Part shown: positions 32,561-43,217 of the stretch, one piece after another
Position numbering within the stretch: position 1 is the first letter of the stretch
Layout of the letters: each line of letters starts with the position of its first letter
Source: Mesostigma viride
Lineage: Eukaryota; Streptophyta; Mesostigmatophyceae; Mesostigmatales; Mesostigmataceae
Direction: 5' to 3'
Length of the DNA stretch: 64,000 nucleotides
Assembly (NCBI GenBank): GCA_009746045.1
Contig: RPFO01000027.1
Location: 4,487,608-4,551,607 of the forward strand
Notes under the pieces: model-generated
The model's input: the letters and a program-made list of their open reading frames with translations, nothing else
Databases searched by the model: none
Told to the model about the DNA's origin: nothing
Made by a program: the position numbers and the translations under genes

Positions 32561-33160
32561 ATGGCAAAGGGGCGCAAGGCATCAAGGCAGGCTGCGCGCA
32601 AGGAGGACGGGGCACCCACGCCGCGGGCTGCTGCCGCCAGTCACGCGCCAGTTGCCTTCAGCGCCAAAAAGAAGCAGCTCGCCACTCCGCTCGCCAAGTG
32701 CACCAGCCACGCAGAGGCCGTGGGTGCAGTCGAGCTGGTCTTCGGTACCGAGGACTGGGTGATGGACGCCAACTTGTGGAGCTTGAGCCAGCTGAGGTCT
32801 GTCGTGCGGTTGCTGTCCGATCGCGTCGACTTTGCCGATGTGTTGGACGCATGTGACCCAAACGAAGTGTTGGTGGCGAAACTGCAGGCCATGACAGATC
32901 TCGCGGCGGACCGGACGAGGAGGCGCTGCTAGCCATGACACCTGCGCAACGAAAAATCGCCACGTCAAAAAGCAAGGCCGAAAATTTCTGCAGCTGGGGG
33001 AGGCTATTGCAGAGCCGGATCCTCCAGCCTCAACGGGTGCGGTGGGAACAGGGGGTGTTCCCCTCCGGCGGGTGGGAGCAGAGGGGCGGGGCATGGTGGG
33101 GCTGGCGATGGGGAGGCGGATGGCGCCCCTGGGGCGCCCCACCACGAGGCGGACCTAGAT
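32561..33160 (+). pseudogene. PAT/DIRS-like gag-like gene, copy 2
   Basis: ATG at 32,561 opens 123 residues: a basic start (MAKGRKASRQAARKEDG), then KKKQLATPLAKCTSHAEAVG and DVLDACDPNEVLVAKLQAM, stopping at 32,930. The copy at 17,190 continues here with EALPP, so a frame change truncates it; related sequence (PAQRKIATSKSKAEN) runs on to about 33,160. The product would be the element's structural RNA-binding protein; its fold is not recognised. Confidence 0.65.
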
Positions 33161-33299
33161 AGATGCACCGTAAAATGGTATGGATGCTGAGCCCAGTAGA
33201 GCGGATCTTGCGGAAGTCGATGCGGATCTCGCGGGGGTGTAGCGTGGAGGAGTTCGCACGGTGTGTGTGGAGAGGGGGATTTTGGGTGGATTTTTTGAG

Positions 33300-34640
33300 G
33301 AGCGGTCGCCTGTGGTGAACGGTACTTTTGGGGTCGGAAAGCCCGACGGCCGTATATGGCTGATTGTGGACAACCGTCGTGGCAACATGCTACTACCAGA
33401 TCCTATGCCCGCTTTTTACCACACCTTGGCATGATTTGTGATTTGCCCACGCGCGCCGGGGAGGATGTTTTTTGGGGGTGTATCAGATTTGGTTCCTATT
33501 ACAACAGACTCCGCCTGCCCACTTGGATGCAGCGGTACTGTGCCTGGATGCCGGTGAGGTCGGATCTCACTGTGGGCCTTAGTGGGCCGCGTCGGAAGGT
33601 ATGCCCATGTATGCTGTACTGGCGAATGGGGAACAAGCTGGCCGTTGCTGAGGCCCAGTGCGTGCACCAGTTCGTGCTGTACCACTGTGGCCCCAAGGCC
33701 CCGTTGAAGGCTAGCCGTGGCATGAGCATCGACATGTCAGCGCTGATTTTGGTTGCGGATGCTGATGAGGCAGGGCAGACCACCAGGCTCCGGCTGGAGG
33801 AAAACGGGCTGCCACCTCCCCCTTGCTTCGAATCTCTGCAGGATCTGGAAGGTATGCATGCCGTTACGATCGCTGACATCCAATTCACCTACACCTACTA
33901 CCGCGAACTGAGTCCTGTGCTTGGGAAGTGGGTGACGATGCATCTGCTTTGCCGTCCCATGCTCTCGGTGTGGGCTGAGACGTATCGGCTGCAAGCAGCC
34001 ACGAACGCCTCCCTGCCTGGGCGCCGCTGGCGGGTCCCTGTGGGGGCCCGCTGGGAGCTGCAGTCGGCGATTGACCTGGCCCCCTTTTTGAAGGCTGCCA
34101 GGGCCCGGCCACTTGCTGACCGGGTCATCGCTAGTGACGCTAGCAGCTCCGGCGGTGGGGTGGTCTACAGGGACCTGCCTGGGGCCTATTGCGCCCGGCT
34201 GGCAACCCGGCGCGAGGCGCGGGGGTGGCGGACGACAGCCTTAACGTCAGGGGAGGACTGGGACCTGGAGCGCATGGAGGAGGAGGACTACAGCCTGCTA
34301 GGCGGTGGCCACTGGCATACGGCACCGTCCTACAGGTGGCGGGGGCAGCCTAACCACATCAACGTCCAGGAGGCGATTGCTGCGACGCAGGGGGTCGAGT
34401 GGCCGTGCCGGACCAAGGCATGTCCAGGTAAGCGGGTCGTCCGGCTCGTGGACTCTAGTGGGGGCGTTTGTCAGAGGGCGTTCGTCTTTCTACCGCCTCA
34501 ACCAGCTGGTTCGGCGCTACTGCGCCCTGTCAAGTGCTGGCTGGAGACATGCACAGCCACTGGGTCTGGGTGGCTACCAACCACAACCCAGCTGACCAGG
34601 CCAGTCGGCGTGGCGCTTGGATTCCTGACTTGACCCGGTT
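33300..34640 (+). pseudogene. Reverse transcriptase and RNase H of PAT/DIRS-like element copy 2
   Basis: RT starts with VGKPDGRIWLIVDNRRGN near 33,330, the D-x-R-x-x-N block of DIRS-type RTs. The main frame 33,356-34,633 then carries the rest in another register, ending with thumb and RNase H: RVIASDASSSGGGVVYRD near 34,120 (first Asp), HINVQEAIAA near 34,355 (Glu), RVVRLVDSS near 34,435 (second Asp). From about 34,450 the RNase H tail moves to another frame and ends NHNPADQASR near 34,600. At least two frame changes make this copy inactive. The Y/F-x-D-D box was not located in a clean frame. Confidence 0.75.
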
Positions 34641-34641
34641 C

Positions 34642-34668
34642 GGTGACGTGCATCCCAACCCTGGGCCT
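34642..34668 (+). other. 2A-like (ribosome-skipping) motif GDVHPNPGP
   Basis: It sits 35 bases after the RNase H tail NPAD and just before the recombinase part, in frame with both. Canonical 2A is D-V/I-E-x-N-P-G-P; here His replaces Glu. It is kept at 3,150-3,176 in copy 1 and changed to GDVNPNPGI at 38,169-38,195 in copy 3. Confidence 0.55.
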
Positions 34669-35684
34669 GAGGCGGCGCGACGCCCTCGGGACTTGGCACT
34701 TTTGGAGGGCACAGTGAACCCTGTGTCTACCTTGCCAGCCTACCGGTGCGCGGTGGCTGTCTACGTGGCGTGGGCGCCACATGGCCCCGTCAACCCAGCT
34801 GACGCAGAAGCCATTTTCTGTGAGTGGATTTCTGCTGTCTACCATGCCAGAGGTGGGCGGGGGCGTACCTTATGCCAGCACGCCAAGGCCTGTCTGCACC
34901 TGTACTACCCCAAAATTGTTCGGACTTGGGTACCGGCGGACCGCCCTGCTTGCAGGATGGCTGCGGCTTGCTCCGGCTGTCAGCCCTACGCCTATGCCCT
35001 GGCGCCTCTGCTATTTTACTTCCCTGTTGCTAATTTTACAGCGACAGATGCCTTTTGAGTGCCTTGATTACTGTTGCTTTCCAGCAGAATTCACGCAGTA
35101 GCGAGGCGCTAGGGTTGCGGGTTCAGGATGCGGCTCATCCTGGCCACCCCCTTCTCGAGCGAGGGCCCACGGTCGGTGCCCTTGTGCTGCGCAACCCCAA
35201 AACTGCGCAGGGGGCAGCCCAGCACATCCTCGTCCAGGACCCACTTTCTTTGTGGCTCCTGCGGCGCATGACGGCGGGCCAGCCCCCGGATGCACTTCTT
35301 TTTCGTGGCTTAATGTACAGCCAGGCTAGGCAGCAGTGGGAGGCTGTGCAGGCTCGCATGAGCATCCCGGGGATGTTTTCTTTTCACTGCCTCCGCTTTG
35401 GGGGGGCCACGCACGACGCCATCGCTTGCGACTCGCCGGAGGCCATTCAGCTGCGCGGCCGTTGGGCTTCGGCCCTCTCGGTCACGCGCTACATTGGCCT
35501 CCACCGCAGCCTCCTGGGGCGGGACATCCCGACCGCCCTCTGGGCTCAGGCCCGGAGTTTTGACCCAGCGGCTTTTCGGTGCCACTTCGGTGTTTTGACA
35601 TCTTCCAGCTTCTATCTCTCGTCTTTTAGCTATCAGCTGATCTCACCCCTGCGTGGGCGGTTAGGGGGGACATGGTTTAACTAA
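34669..35684 (+). pseudogene. Tyrosine recombinase of PAT/DIRS-like element copy 2
   Basis: After the 2A-like site the frame gives the N-terminal arm (DLALLEGTVNPVSTLPAYRC to 35,058). The catalytic part follows in another frame at 35,055-35,684: SSEALGLRVQD (first Arg region), FHCLRFGGATH (H-x-x-R box) and GRWASALSVTRYIGLHRSLL (nucleophilic Tyr). The catalytic half itself is intact. The enzyme would integrate circular cDNA without target duplication. One frame change near 35,050 separates the arm from the core, so the copy is probably dead or has a sequencing slip. Confidence 0.85.
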
Positions 35685-36010
35685 CCCAAGGGTGAACCTG
35701 GGTTGGGACAAAGTACCCCCATAGCCAGGTAGTGAAGTTTTCTTTCTTGCATGTCATATGTATTTTCAGCTGTTAGCCATGTAAGGAGATGTGGGTAGAG
35801 CATGCAGGGGCACAGCTTCTGGGGGCTGGCCCTGGAAATTCACGTCGTGTGCTCACCCTAGCATAAAGATGGCCGCGTCGCCATCTGGTAGACAAGTCTG
35901 TGTTATTCCACTGTATAGAGCTAGCACGCATATTGTCATAAACTTGATGTTTTGTGGTTATGCATGCAAAGCAAAGCAAGGCCAAAAAGGGATTGTCCAT
36001 TTTCGCATCA
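35685..36010 (+). repeat. 3' terminal region of element copy 2
   Basis: It follows the recombinase stop and matches 1,690-2,169 in reverse. It contains TGCATGCAAAGCAAAGCAAG and the TTGATGTTTTGTGGT block. No A2 repeat follows, so the right end is truncated or the element uses a different end here. Confidence 0.6.
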
Positions 36011-36455
36011 ACAATGTATTGTGCTGGGAGGGTGTAGATAAAGTGTCATCACTAGTGCCGACTGCCAGCACCGTATACAACCAGATGCGCCATATTATAA
36101 CAACAGGGCGGAGCTCACAGCTAGCCTTTGGCGTAACTCACACTTTATGCCTAATGAAGTTGGCACCCAACACCTCACAATATATCTGCATGGAGCAGTA
36201 TCCTTGCTACATTTTGAAGGCACTCATAGTAAGTGTTATTTAAATTCCAGGCTGCTGTTCATGGGGGCACTAACTAACGCAGAAAGAGGCTGTACCATAT
36301 CCCAGAATGGTCTGGCCCCTGCTCATACGGTCTTGGCTAGCTGGTGTTCCTGTAGTCACTCTGGAAGGAAGTTCTCATCGTCATTCAATCCGTAAGGATG
36401 CATTTCACTGATCTATATACCTACTCTTCCTTTTCCCATGCGCTTGGTCTGCAGC
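36011..36455. other. Intergenic, a small repeat only
   Basis: 36,000-36,055 repeats 27,318-27,370 (AACAATGTATTGTGCTGGGA). Otherwise nothing recognised. Confidence 0.45.
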
Positions 36456-36508
36456 GGATCCTTCTCTGCCAACGGCACCAGTGGCTCCACCAGCGGCTCC
36501 ACGTGGTA
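36456..36508 (+). CDS. Short proline/alanine-rich exon
   Basis: It lies between GGTCTGCAG (same acceptor as 58,163) and GTAAGT at about 36,509. It reads DPSLPTAPVAPPAAPR, a wall-glycoprotein-type linker like those at 15,220 and 57,796. Neighbouring exons were not found. Confidence 0.4.
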
Positions 36509-36829
36509 AGTTTTGGCATGTGTCTCCTTACATGTGCGCATGCTAGCGAGGGCATGTGTCCTGTTTCTGTGTCCTTGCATGGTCCGTTTGTGCTGACTGC
36601 TTCTGCTTACATACAGTGCGTGCATGTTGTTCAGTCGCCATGCATATGGGACTCGCTGCACATAGTGGGACTCGCTGGAGAGAGTTCCTTCATTGATCTA
36701 TAATGATAAGGAAGAGGGCTGCGATAGCTAGTTAAATATAGACTGGTTTTTTGATCATCTTGAAGTCCCTATGGGGTTTAGTTTAGTGACAGACAGATGT
36801 GGCCAGGAAACGTTGTGGCCAGGCTTCTG
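36509..36829. other. Intergenic, nothing recognised
   Basis: No frame or repeat that I can support. Confidence 0.4.
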
Positions 36830-38930
36830 GTTGAAGTGTATTATTTGAGGTCCATCGCTGGCATTGCCTTGCTTTGCATGCATCACCAAAGACATTTTGT
36901 TTATTACTTTATGTGTGCTGGCTCTGTACGGGGGAATAACACAGACTTGTCTGCCAGATGAACCCCAGGGCCATGTGTATGCTAGGGTGAGCACACTGTG
37001 TGAATCAGCAGGACCAGCCCACAGCAGCTGTGCCCCTGCTCTACCCACATCTCCTTACATGGCTTTTAGCTGAAAATTTTGTACGACATGCGCAAGAAAC
37101 ACTGCACTTGAGCTATGGGGGTACTCTGTCCCATCGGAAATTCACCCTCGGGATAGAGCCGTTTCCCCCCTGACCACCCACACAGGGGTGGGGTCAGTTG
37201 ATTGCTGAGGACAAGAGATACGAACCGTAAAGGAGAAATAAAAACACAACGCCACCGAAGTTCGCGTCATTGAACAGCCCACAGCGCAGGGGGGCCTCAG
37301 CCCACAGCGCAGAGGGGACGTCACGCCCCACCGGGGCACGCTGGAGGCTGGTGTACCGTGTGACTAAGAGGGCGGATGCCCACTGGCCGCGTTTTTAAAA
37401 GTTACTCCGGCGAGCGCCTGCATTGGCGTCAGGTGTGGCCCCCCCATGCCGGAGGCTAGGGAAGGAAAACCCATGCGGGCCTGCACGGCCTCCCACTGCT
37501 GGCGAGCGTGACTGTACGTCAGGCGCTGAAAAATAAAGGCATCAGGGGGTTGCCCGGCAGTGAGTCGCTGCAGGAGCCCTGACGCTATGTGTCCCAGACA
37601 AAGATGTGCTGGGCCGCCCCTTGCGCCATCTTCAGATTTGCGGAGCACCAAGGCTCCGACATCAGTCCGCGGCTCGAGCAAAGGTTGGCCTCGATTTGTC
37701 ACGTCCAAAAGCCGGAGCTCAAATGCCTCGTCAATGCGTAAATACTACTGGAAAGCAGCAAGAACTAGCAAGAACTAACACACTCAAGTGAACCTGTCGA
37801 CGTGAAATCAGCAGCAGGGCAGTGAGATAGCAAAGGCACAGGGCTTAGGCGGGGGGCTGACAGTCATTGCCACCCCGCGAGCATGCTGCCCGCCATCACC
37901 CAGTTTCGGATAATGTCCGGGTAGTACAGGTGCAGGCAGGACTTGGCGAGCTGGCACAACATGTGCGCACGCCCGCCACAGGAATGGTAGACAGCAGAAA
38001 GCCATTCACAGATAATGGACTCTGGGTCAGCTGGGTCGGCAGGCCCAGGCGGAGCCCAGGTCACAAAGGCGGCCACCGCATGCCAGTAGGCAGGCAGGGC
38101 CGAACAGGGTTCACCGTGCCCTCTAGTAACTCAAGACCTTGTCAAGCGGTCCATGGGCCGATCTAGGCAATCCCCGGGTTTGGGTTAACATCACCGCACT
38201 GAGACAAGTCCGGTACTCAAGCCCTCCGCCGACTTGCCAAGTCGGCAGGGTTGCAGGTAGTAGAGACCCAGATCCAGCGGCTGTGCGTGTCACCGGCCAA
38301 GAACAGGGCACAGAAACTTCGGACCATCTGGTTCAGCTAGGTGGTAAGATGACAGTCCCTGGCAAACGCCCCCACCACAGCACTAGAGTCCACGAGTCAA
38401 ATGGCACGTTTGACCCAAGACGCCCTCGTCCGGCACTACCACTCGACCATCTCTCACTCGACCCCGTCGCAGCAATCGCTTGCATGGTGCATTTTGCCTG
38501 TCCACGTCGTGGGTAAGACGTCCATGGGTAGGACAGAGCCGTACGCCAGTAGGCACTGCTCAGCACGCTGAAATCCAACTCCTCCATGCGTTCCAGGCCA
38601 CAGTCCTCCCCAGATGTGATTGCGGTGGGGTGCCACCCTCTCGCCTCACACCCAGTGGCCAGGTGGCTGCAGACAGCCTCAGGGACATCCCTGTATACCA
38701 CGCCAACCCCAGAGCTGCCGGCGTCACAGCGATGCAGCTAGACAGGGGCCAGGCCCTGACGGCCTTTAGAAAAGGCGCCAGGTCGATTGCTACTTGTAGT
38801 TCAGCCCGGGCCTTCGCATGAAGACGCCAGCGACTCCCAGGGAGGGAGGTCTGCATAGCCGCAAGTACCCGGTGGGTCTCCGACCGAATCGACAACATGG
38901 AACGGCGCGGCAATAATTGCATCTACACCC
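36830..38930 (-). pseudogene. PAT/DIRS-like element copy 3, heavily decayed
   Basis: Minus strand: RNase H remnants (ARAELQVAIDLAPFLKAVRA near 38,770, MVYRDVPEA near 38,690), a damaged 2A-like site GDVNPNPGI at 38,169-38,195, the recombinase arm (WAPPGPADPADPESIICEWL near 38,010) and recombinase remnants (RLTYSHARQQWEAVQARMGF near 37,500). The H-x-x-R and Tyr boxes are lost. The terminal region is at 36,840-37,200. It faces copy 2 tail to tail. Confidence 0.8.
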
Positions 38931-39659
38931 ACTTCCGGAGAACTGAGCTGATAGGTTGATACGTGGTCCAATAAGCAAGAAGTAGCGGCGATAGCAGAGA
39001 CCACGCACTCCGGTACGGGCACCACCGACTGTTGTTATTAACGCGGGCGTTCCGATGATGCAACCGTACACATCGCCGCCCAATACCCTAGTTGTAACGG
39101 AGTATTTTCGGCGCTAGCCTGGTTTCATGCTCGCCTGAATTTTCCTTGGATGACCCGGTTGTTTATAAGGATCGGTGGCTATTAATTAATGGTCCGAAAA
39201 AATTAATTGTAGGTTTTATACGACTTGCTTGCAAAGATTCGTATTTGGTTGCACCGGCTGAGGTTAGCTTGGGACCTGTAGGCCGGGTCGGCTGGTGTTT
39301 AATGAATCTTTGACTGATTTGCTTTGTAGTGAGTCGTGATCAATTATTGTGTAGTGGACTCGGACCGGCCCAAGGGGTCCATGGGCGAGATTTATGTTTG
39401 TCAGTCTTGAGAACCTTGTGCGACTACCTGTACGGTTAACGCACTAGCCTGGGGGTGCGTGGCCATGTTATTTGTAGTGGCGTTTTCAGCACTGTTCAGG
39501 CCGACGTGTGACGCATGCCGGTGTTAATTAATTTATGATTATGTCAGCTTGTGTGTCGGCGGACGATGCCTGAAGCAAGCTAGGCCGGCAATGATCCGCA
39601 ATTGTTTCTTTCCCTCCCTCCCACCCTGGAGGCTTCTTGCTTCCGCGTGCGGACTGAGA
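38931..39659 (-). repeat. Repeat R2, copy 2
   Basis: 39,100-39,640 is an inverted, diverged copy of 28,800-29,240 (CAAGCAAGTCGTATAAAACC on the minus strand, GGACCATTAATTAATAG). No gene. Confidence 0.55.
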
Positions 39660-40600
39660 AACCTTAACCCCTAAACCGTCCTCGTGCCGATTTTCGACCA
39701 CGAGTTTTACTCATGACTGGAATTCGGCATGAGTTTGTGCGCCCTGTAGAAATCTCGCGGGAAGGTTTTCGCGGGTAAAAATAGGACCGTTGGAAAGGTC
39801 TAGATTCACTCTATCCGTAGCACTCTTGAAAGACTGTATCTGACCACCGGACCAGGGTGAAAACCCTGGTCAAAGCTGACAGGGTACCCTAAACTGGTGA
39901 CTCAAAATAGTCATAAGATATTTTGAGCATTATCTTGTGGGTCCCTGGGTGAAACAAGACATGGAAGTGCTTGGATGTAGTGCTTGGGTACACTTACAGT
40001 CCCCCCTGAAATACTAGGGTGAAATCCAAGGTATACGTGGTCCATCATGCATTGGTTGTGAAGTTTATACTCGCGACCCGCGCGCAGCTGTCTCCAAGCA
40101 TATGCGGCAGTGGTTATGGTGAATATTGGTGGCACACAGGTTGAAATATGCGTTAACATGCATGTTTGCCAATATTCCATGCTTACCTATCATGTCCAGG
40201 TTCAAAACTGCACTAGAATGCTTGTTCTAGCCCCCCCTAAACTGGTGACTCAAATGAGTCACCAGTTATTTTTAGCTCCATCTGGTGGGCCCCTGGGGCA
40301 GTTACAATTTTTAGTGCTAGTATCCCATCCTAACTAGTAAATCTATCTACAAAACCAACCCCAGGGGCAACTTATTGAGAAAAGTGGTCTATCATGCATT
40401 GTAAGTGGGTCACCGCGCACACTCACCGTACCCCCCTGAGGGGGGTGCTATTTATAGAGCAGGGGGGGCTAGTACTGGGACCACCCACTATACTCCCAGG
40501 TGGGCCCTCATATGGGGATGCTTGGTTCCCAGCATGGTCTAGAAATAATAATTAGGCTGAATGGGGGCACCTGTGGCGTACTATGAAACTGGTGACTCAC
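39660..40600 (+). repeat. Dispersed repeat X, copy 3
   Basis: The longest copy. It adds three AACTGGTGACTCA motifs (near 39,893, 40,240 and 40,584), one being half of a perfect palindrome, AACTGGTGACTCA-AA-TGAGTCACCAGTT, at 40,240-40,267. The rest matches 12,480-13,070. Confidence 0.65.
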
Positions 40601-40919
40601 CTTAGGCACGAGTGCGAGACGGTGGAGGGGTTAAGGCCACTGTTAACTGCTGCATTTGTGGCAGGGCTCAGCTTATTGTATTAATCAAATGCTGGTCTTC
40701 TCGGGAGCTTATAGTGATCTTAATACTCTTTCACAAAGCATTCGCGGCCACGGGTCTACCTTTCTTGGGCCTCGCGACGTTCACTTCCTTCGCGGATGGA
40801 CCTGCGTCCATTTTATTTTTCATAGTAAAATGGAATTACACCTGAATATCACTTTATTAATTTATTCATAACACTGCATTCATAATACATGAGGCACTGT
40901 GGCCTGGCAGCCCTGCTGC
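40601..40919. other. 3' flank of the B' gene
   Basis: AT-rich; a plausible polyadenylation region for the minus-strand gene. Nothing else. Confidence 0.4.
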
Positions 40920-41780
40920 CTACTGGGCCTTGGGCTTGTTCTTGTGGATCTCCACTGACTCTTTGATCTGATCCGCGGTAAACCCCAACCCCATCATGTG
41001 GTTCAACTTCTGGATTAGCTTTGCCTTTGCATCAGTGTCCATGGCTGCCCCCTGCCCAGCTGCAGGCTTGCCCCCAGAAGCAGTGGCAGCTGCAGGCTTG
41101 CCCCCAGTAGGAGTGGCAGCTGCGGGCTTGTCCACAGAAGCAGTGGCTGCTGCGGGCTTGTCCGCGGTGGATGCTGGTCCAGCTGCATTCTGGGCCACGG
41201 TGGAGACTGGTCCAGCTGCTGGCTTGTCAACGATGGAGGATGCCCCTGCTGCTGGCTTGTCAACGACGGAGGATGGCCCAGCTGCAGTCTTCTGGGCAGG
41301 GGAGGGGAGCTTCTTGATTGGAATTTCCCTCGGCGAGGGCGGGGGTGATCTTCGTAAGCTTGACGTTACGGCCGACAGGGGGGAATTTCCTCACCCTCTT
41401 GGAAGGAGTGGCGTGCTCCTCCTTTTTGACAACCACCTCCCACTGCATAGGCGGGGCATCCTCCCCCACGTCGATTATCTCCTGCCCCTGGAGACTCTCT
41501 TCCTGCCGGACATCCTCGTTCCAGGCGTCTCTCGCCATCTTGGCCGTCACCTTGTTCCCACCAACAGTGCCAGGGCTCCCTCGAAAGTTCTTGAGAAAGT
41601 CCCTCATCCTTGCATCGTATTGCGTGTCTATCTTGTACAAAGGGAGCCACGTGTATGTCGTGTCTGAAAAGGTCGTCTTGACATGCAGCGCACCTGCCTC
41701 AAACTTAACGCCTACGAACTTATCAACTTTCCCATCGTCAAAGTGCTGCTGCTGAGCATGCTCCTCCTCCTTCGTGCCGG
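40920..41780 (-). pseudogene. Family B variant (B'), left copy, 5' end replaced
   Basis: The minus strand reads EEEHAQQQHFDDGKVDKFVG, RMRDFLKNFRGSPGTVGGNK, MQWEVVVKKEEHATPSKRVR and KLTKITPALAEG. A +1 frame change at GAGGGAAATTCC (near 41,325) leads into DKPAA repeats and a UBA-like tail MGLGFTADQIKES, ending at TAG 40,920. VKKE fits the SUMO-attachment pattern psi-K-x-E and is followed by a basic nuclear-signal-like KRVRK. The same frame change is in the copy at 47,630-49,005, so it predates the duplication or is tolerated. The first 80 residues are missing; a linker at 41,780-41,878 joins it head to head to gene A. Confidence 0.6.
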
Positions 41781-41878
41781 GTGGACCGTCATGGCTATAT
41801 CGCCGGCAAAACTGGACCCGTCGACGACGTTCTCCACTCTTTGTCGCGTATGGCCAACCATTCCGGGGTCGCGGTAAC

Positions 41879-42670
41879 ATGTCCCTCAAAAGAGAGATCG
41901 ATCACAAGCCGATTTTCCCCCCCGACAGCCCCGAGTCCGGGGACGAGACCGCTCCATGGGCTGTCTTCCCTGACGCCAACTGGAAGCGCGAGCTCTGCGT
42001 CAAGTGCTTCTTCTCCAAGAAGGAGAACGTGTTCGCTGCACCGAACATTCCAAGGCCCGTGGACCCCTGCGAGTCCGACCCTCGCTACAAGATGCCACTT
42101 CAGTGGCAAGTGAGGAAGGCGGACAGGGATGCGAGGAGGAAGGCGATCCATGAGGAGGCCCGCAGGCGCCTCAAGGAAATCCAGGACGAGTCTGACGCTG
42201 AGGACGAGGCCCTCGAGCTGGAGAAGGACGAGGACGGGGACGACGAGGCCTTGTTGGACGATGCGGAGGACCCCTGGAACGAGTTCAAGCCGGATCCTGA
42301 GGAGGAGGAGCAGGAGGAGGAGGAGGAGCAGGAGCAGCCCAAGGAGCAGCCCAAGGAGATGAAGGTCAAGGTGGAGGAGGAGGAGCCCAAGTTCCTCAGG
42401 GGCAACACCTACAGGAACGTGAAGACCACGCCTTCCAAGATGGCCCCCAAGGTCATCGAGGTGGCGGATGATGACGACGACGACGTTGTGGAGGTCCCCA
42501 AGAGCGACTTCCTCAAGGGGAAGCGCCCTGCTGACTCCCCCCCTGCCTCTGAGGAGCCAGTCGTCAAGAAGGAGAAGGTCTCCTGCGGTGCCAACCCCTC
42601 CCTGCGCTTCCGAGCTGGCCCATCTGGCTCCAACCCCTCCATGAGGCCCTGCTCCATGAAGGGGGAGTAA
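41879..42670 (+). CDS. Family A gene, left copy, lacking exon 1
   Basis: ATG at 41,879 (MSLKREIDHKPIFPPDSPES), 263 residues. It equals exon 2 of the intact gene at 52,770-53,853 but starts in fused sequence, so the first two CxxC pairs are absent, and the third pair is changed from CPEC to SPES. Only CVKC is left, so zinc binding is probably lost. The acidic middle (E/D runs near 42,200-42,320) and the C-terminal part with KVIEVADDDDDDVVEV, a SUMO-interaction-like motif, are kept, as are VVKKEK and KVKVEE, which fit SUMO sites. It shares a short head-to-head region with B'. It is either a diverged paralog or a pseudogene with an open frame. Confidence 0.6.
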   Translation: MSLKREIDHKPIFPPDSPESGDETAPWAVFPDANWKRELCVKCFFSKKENVFAAPNIPRPVDPCESDPRYKMPLQWQVRKADRDARRKAIHEEARRRLKEIQDESDAEDEALELEKDEDGDDEALLDDAEDPWNEFKPDPEEEEQEEEEEQEQPKEQPKEMKVKVEEEEPKFLRGNTYRNVKTTPSKMAPKVIEVADDDDDDVVEVPKSDFLKGKRPADSPPASEEPVVKKEKVSCGANPSLRFRAGPSGSNPSMRPCSMKGE

Positions 42671-43217
42671 AGACAAGTCTCTAGGACTTTGTCAATCATG
42701 TTGTACATTAGCACGCCTGCTAGATAGTATGGGCCAAGGCCCGTGGGACTTTGTGTGTTTTCATGACTTTGTCCATGAATGATATTGAAATAATAAAAGT
42801 TTCTTGCATGCAAACATCCACAAACAATGTGGTTATCAAGCCTTCCATGGATATATAATTTAATTAGAATTTGGACAAGTACTTTGGCCTGTGCACTTAG
42901 GTAGCAAGCCCATACACCTTAGTGTTTGGGACTTAGGCAATTTTCTCAAGTCCGGGACCACCGAATTCGGAGCCGCGCCTATACTGCACCGTACGACGCC
43001 AAAATATGGTACTTGCACCATACGAATGCAGTATCACGCATCAGAATCGTATATAATGTACATTCTTGACTTGGAACGAATTGTAAGGGGGGTGGCTGGC
43101 GGCCCACTTGGCAAATGATCAAATTTTGGGGGTGGTAAACATATACAAAATAAATCAAAGGCGGCGTGCATGCGTGAAATGAATTAATTAATCAAACAAG
43201 GCGAAGGGAAGTGAATC
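42671..43217 (+). promoter_or_regulatory. A-to-B intergenic region with TATA box
   Basis: 42,890-43,200 recurs before the other B copies (47,336-47,629, and inverted at 50,265-50,610). It includes CTCAAGTCCGGGACCA, GGAGCCGCGCC, GTACGACGCC and TATATAAT at 43,050-43,057, 161 bases before the ATG. The block is conserved in three places, so it is the likely promoter of family B. 42,791-42,803 is the uninterrupted version of the site that holds the retroelement at 50,683. Confidence 0.6.

Noticed and set aside
41260-41320. Programmed frameshift in B'
   Set aside because: The shift is shared by both B' copies, but both are damaged at their ends, so a fixed mutation before duplication is simpler.
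41795-42676. Long minus-strand leucine-rich frame opposite gene A
   Set aside because: It is the shadow of the acidic, codon-biased gene A; the same happens opposite 52,770-53,606.
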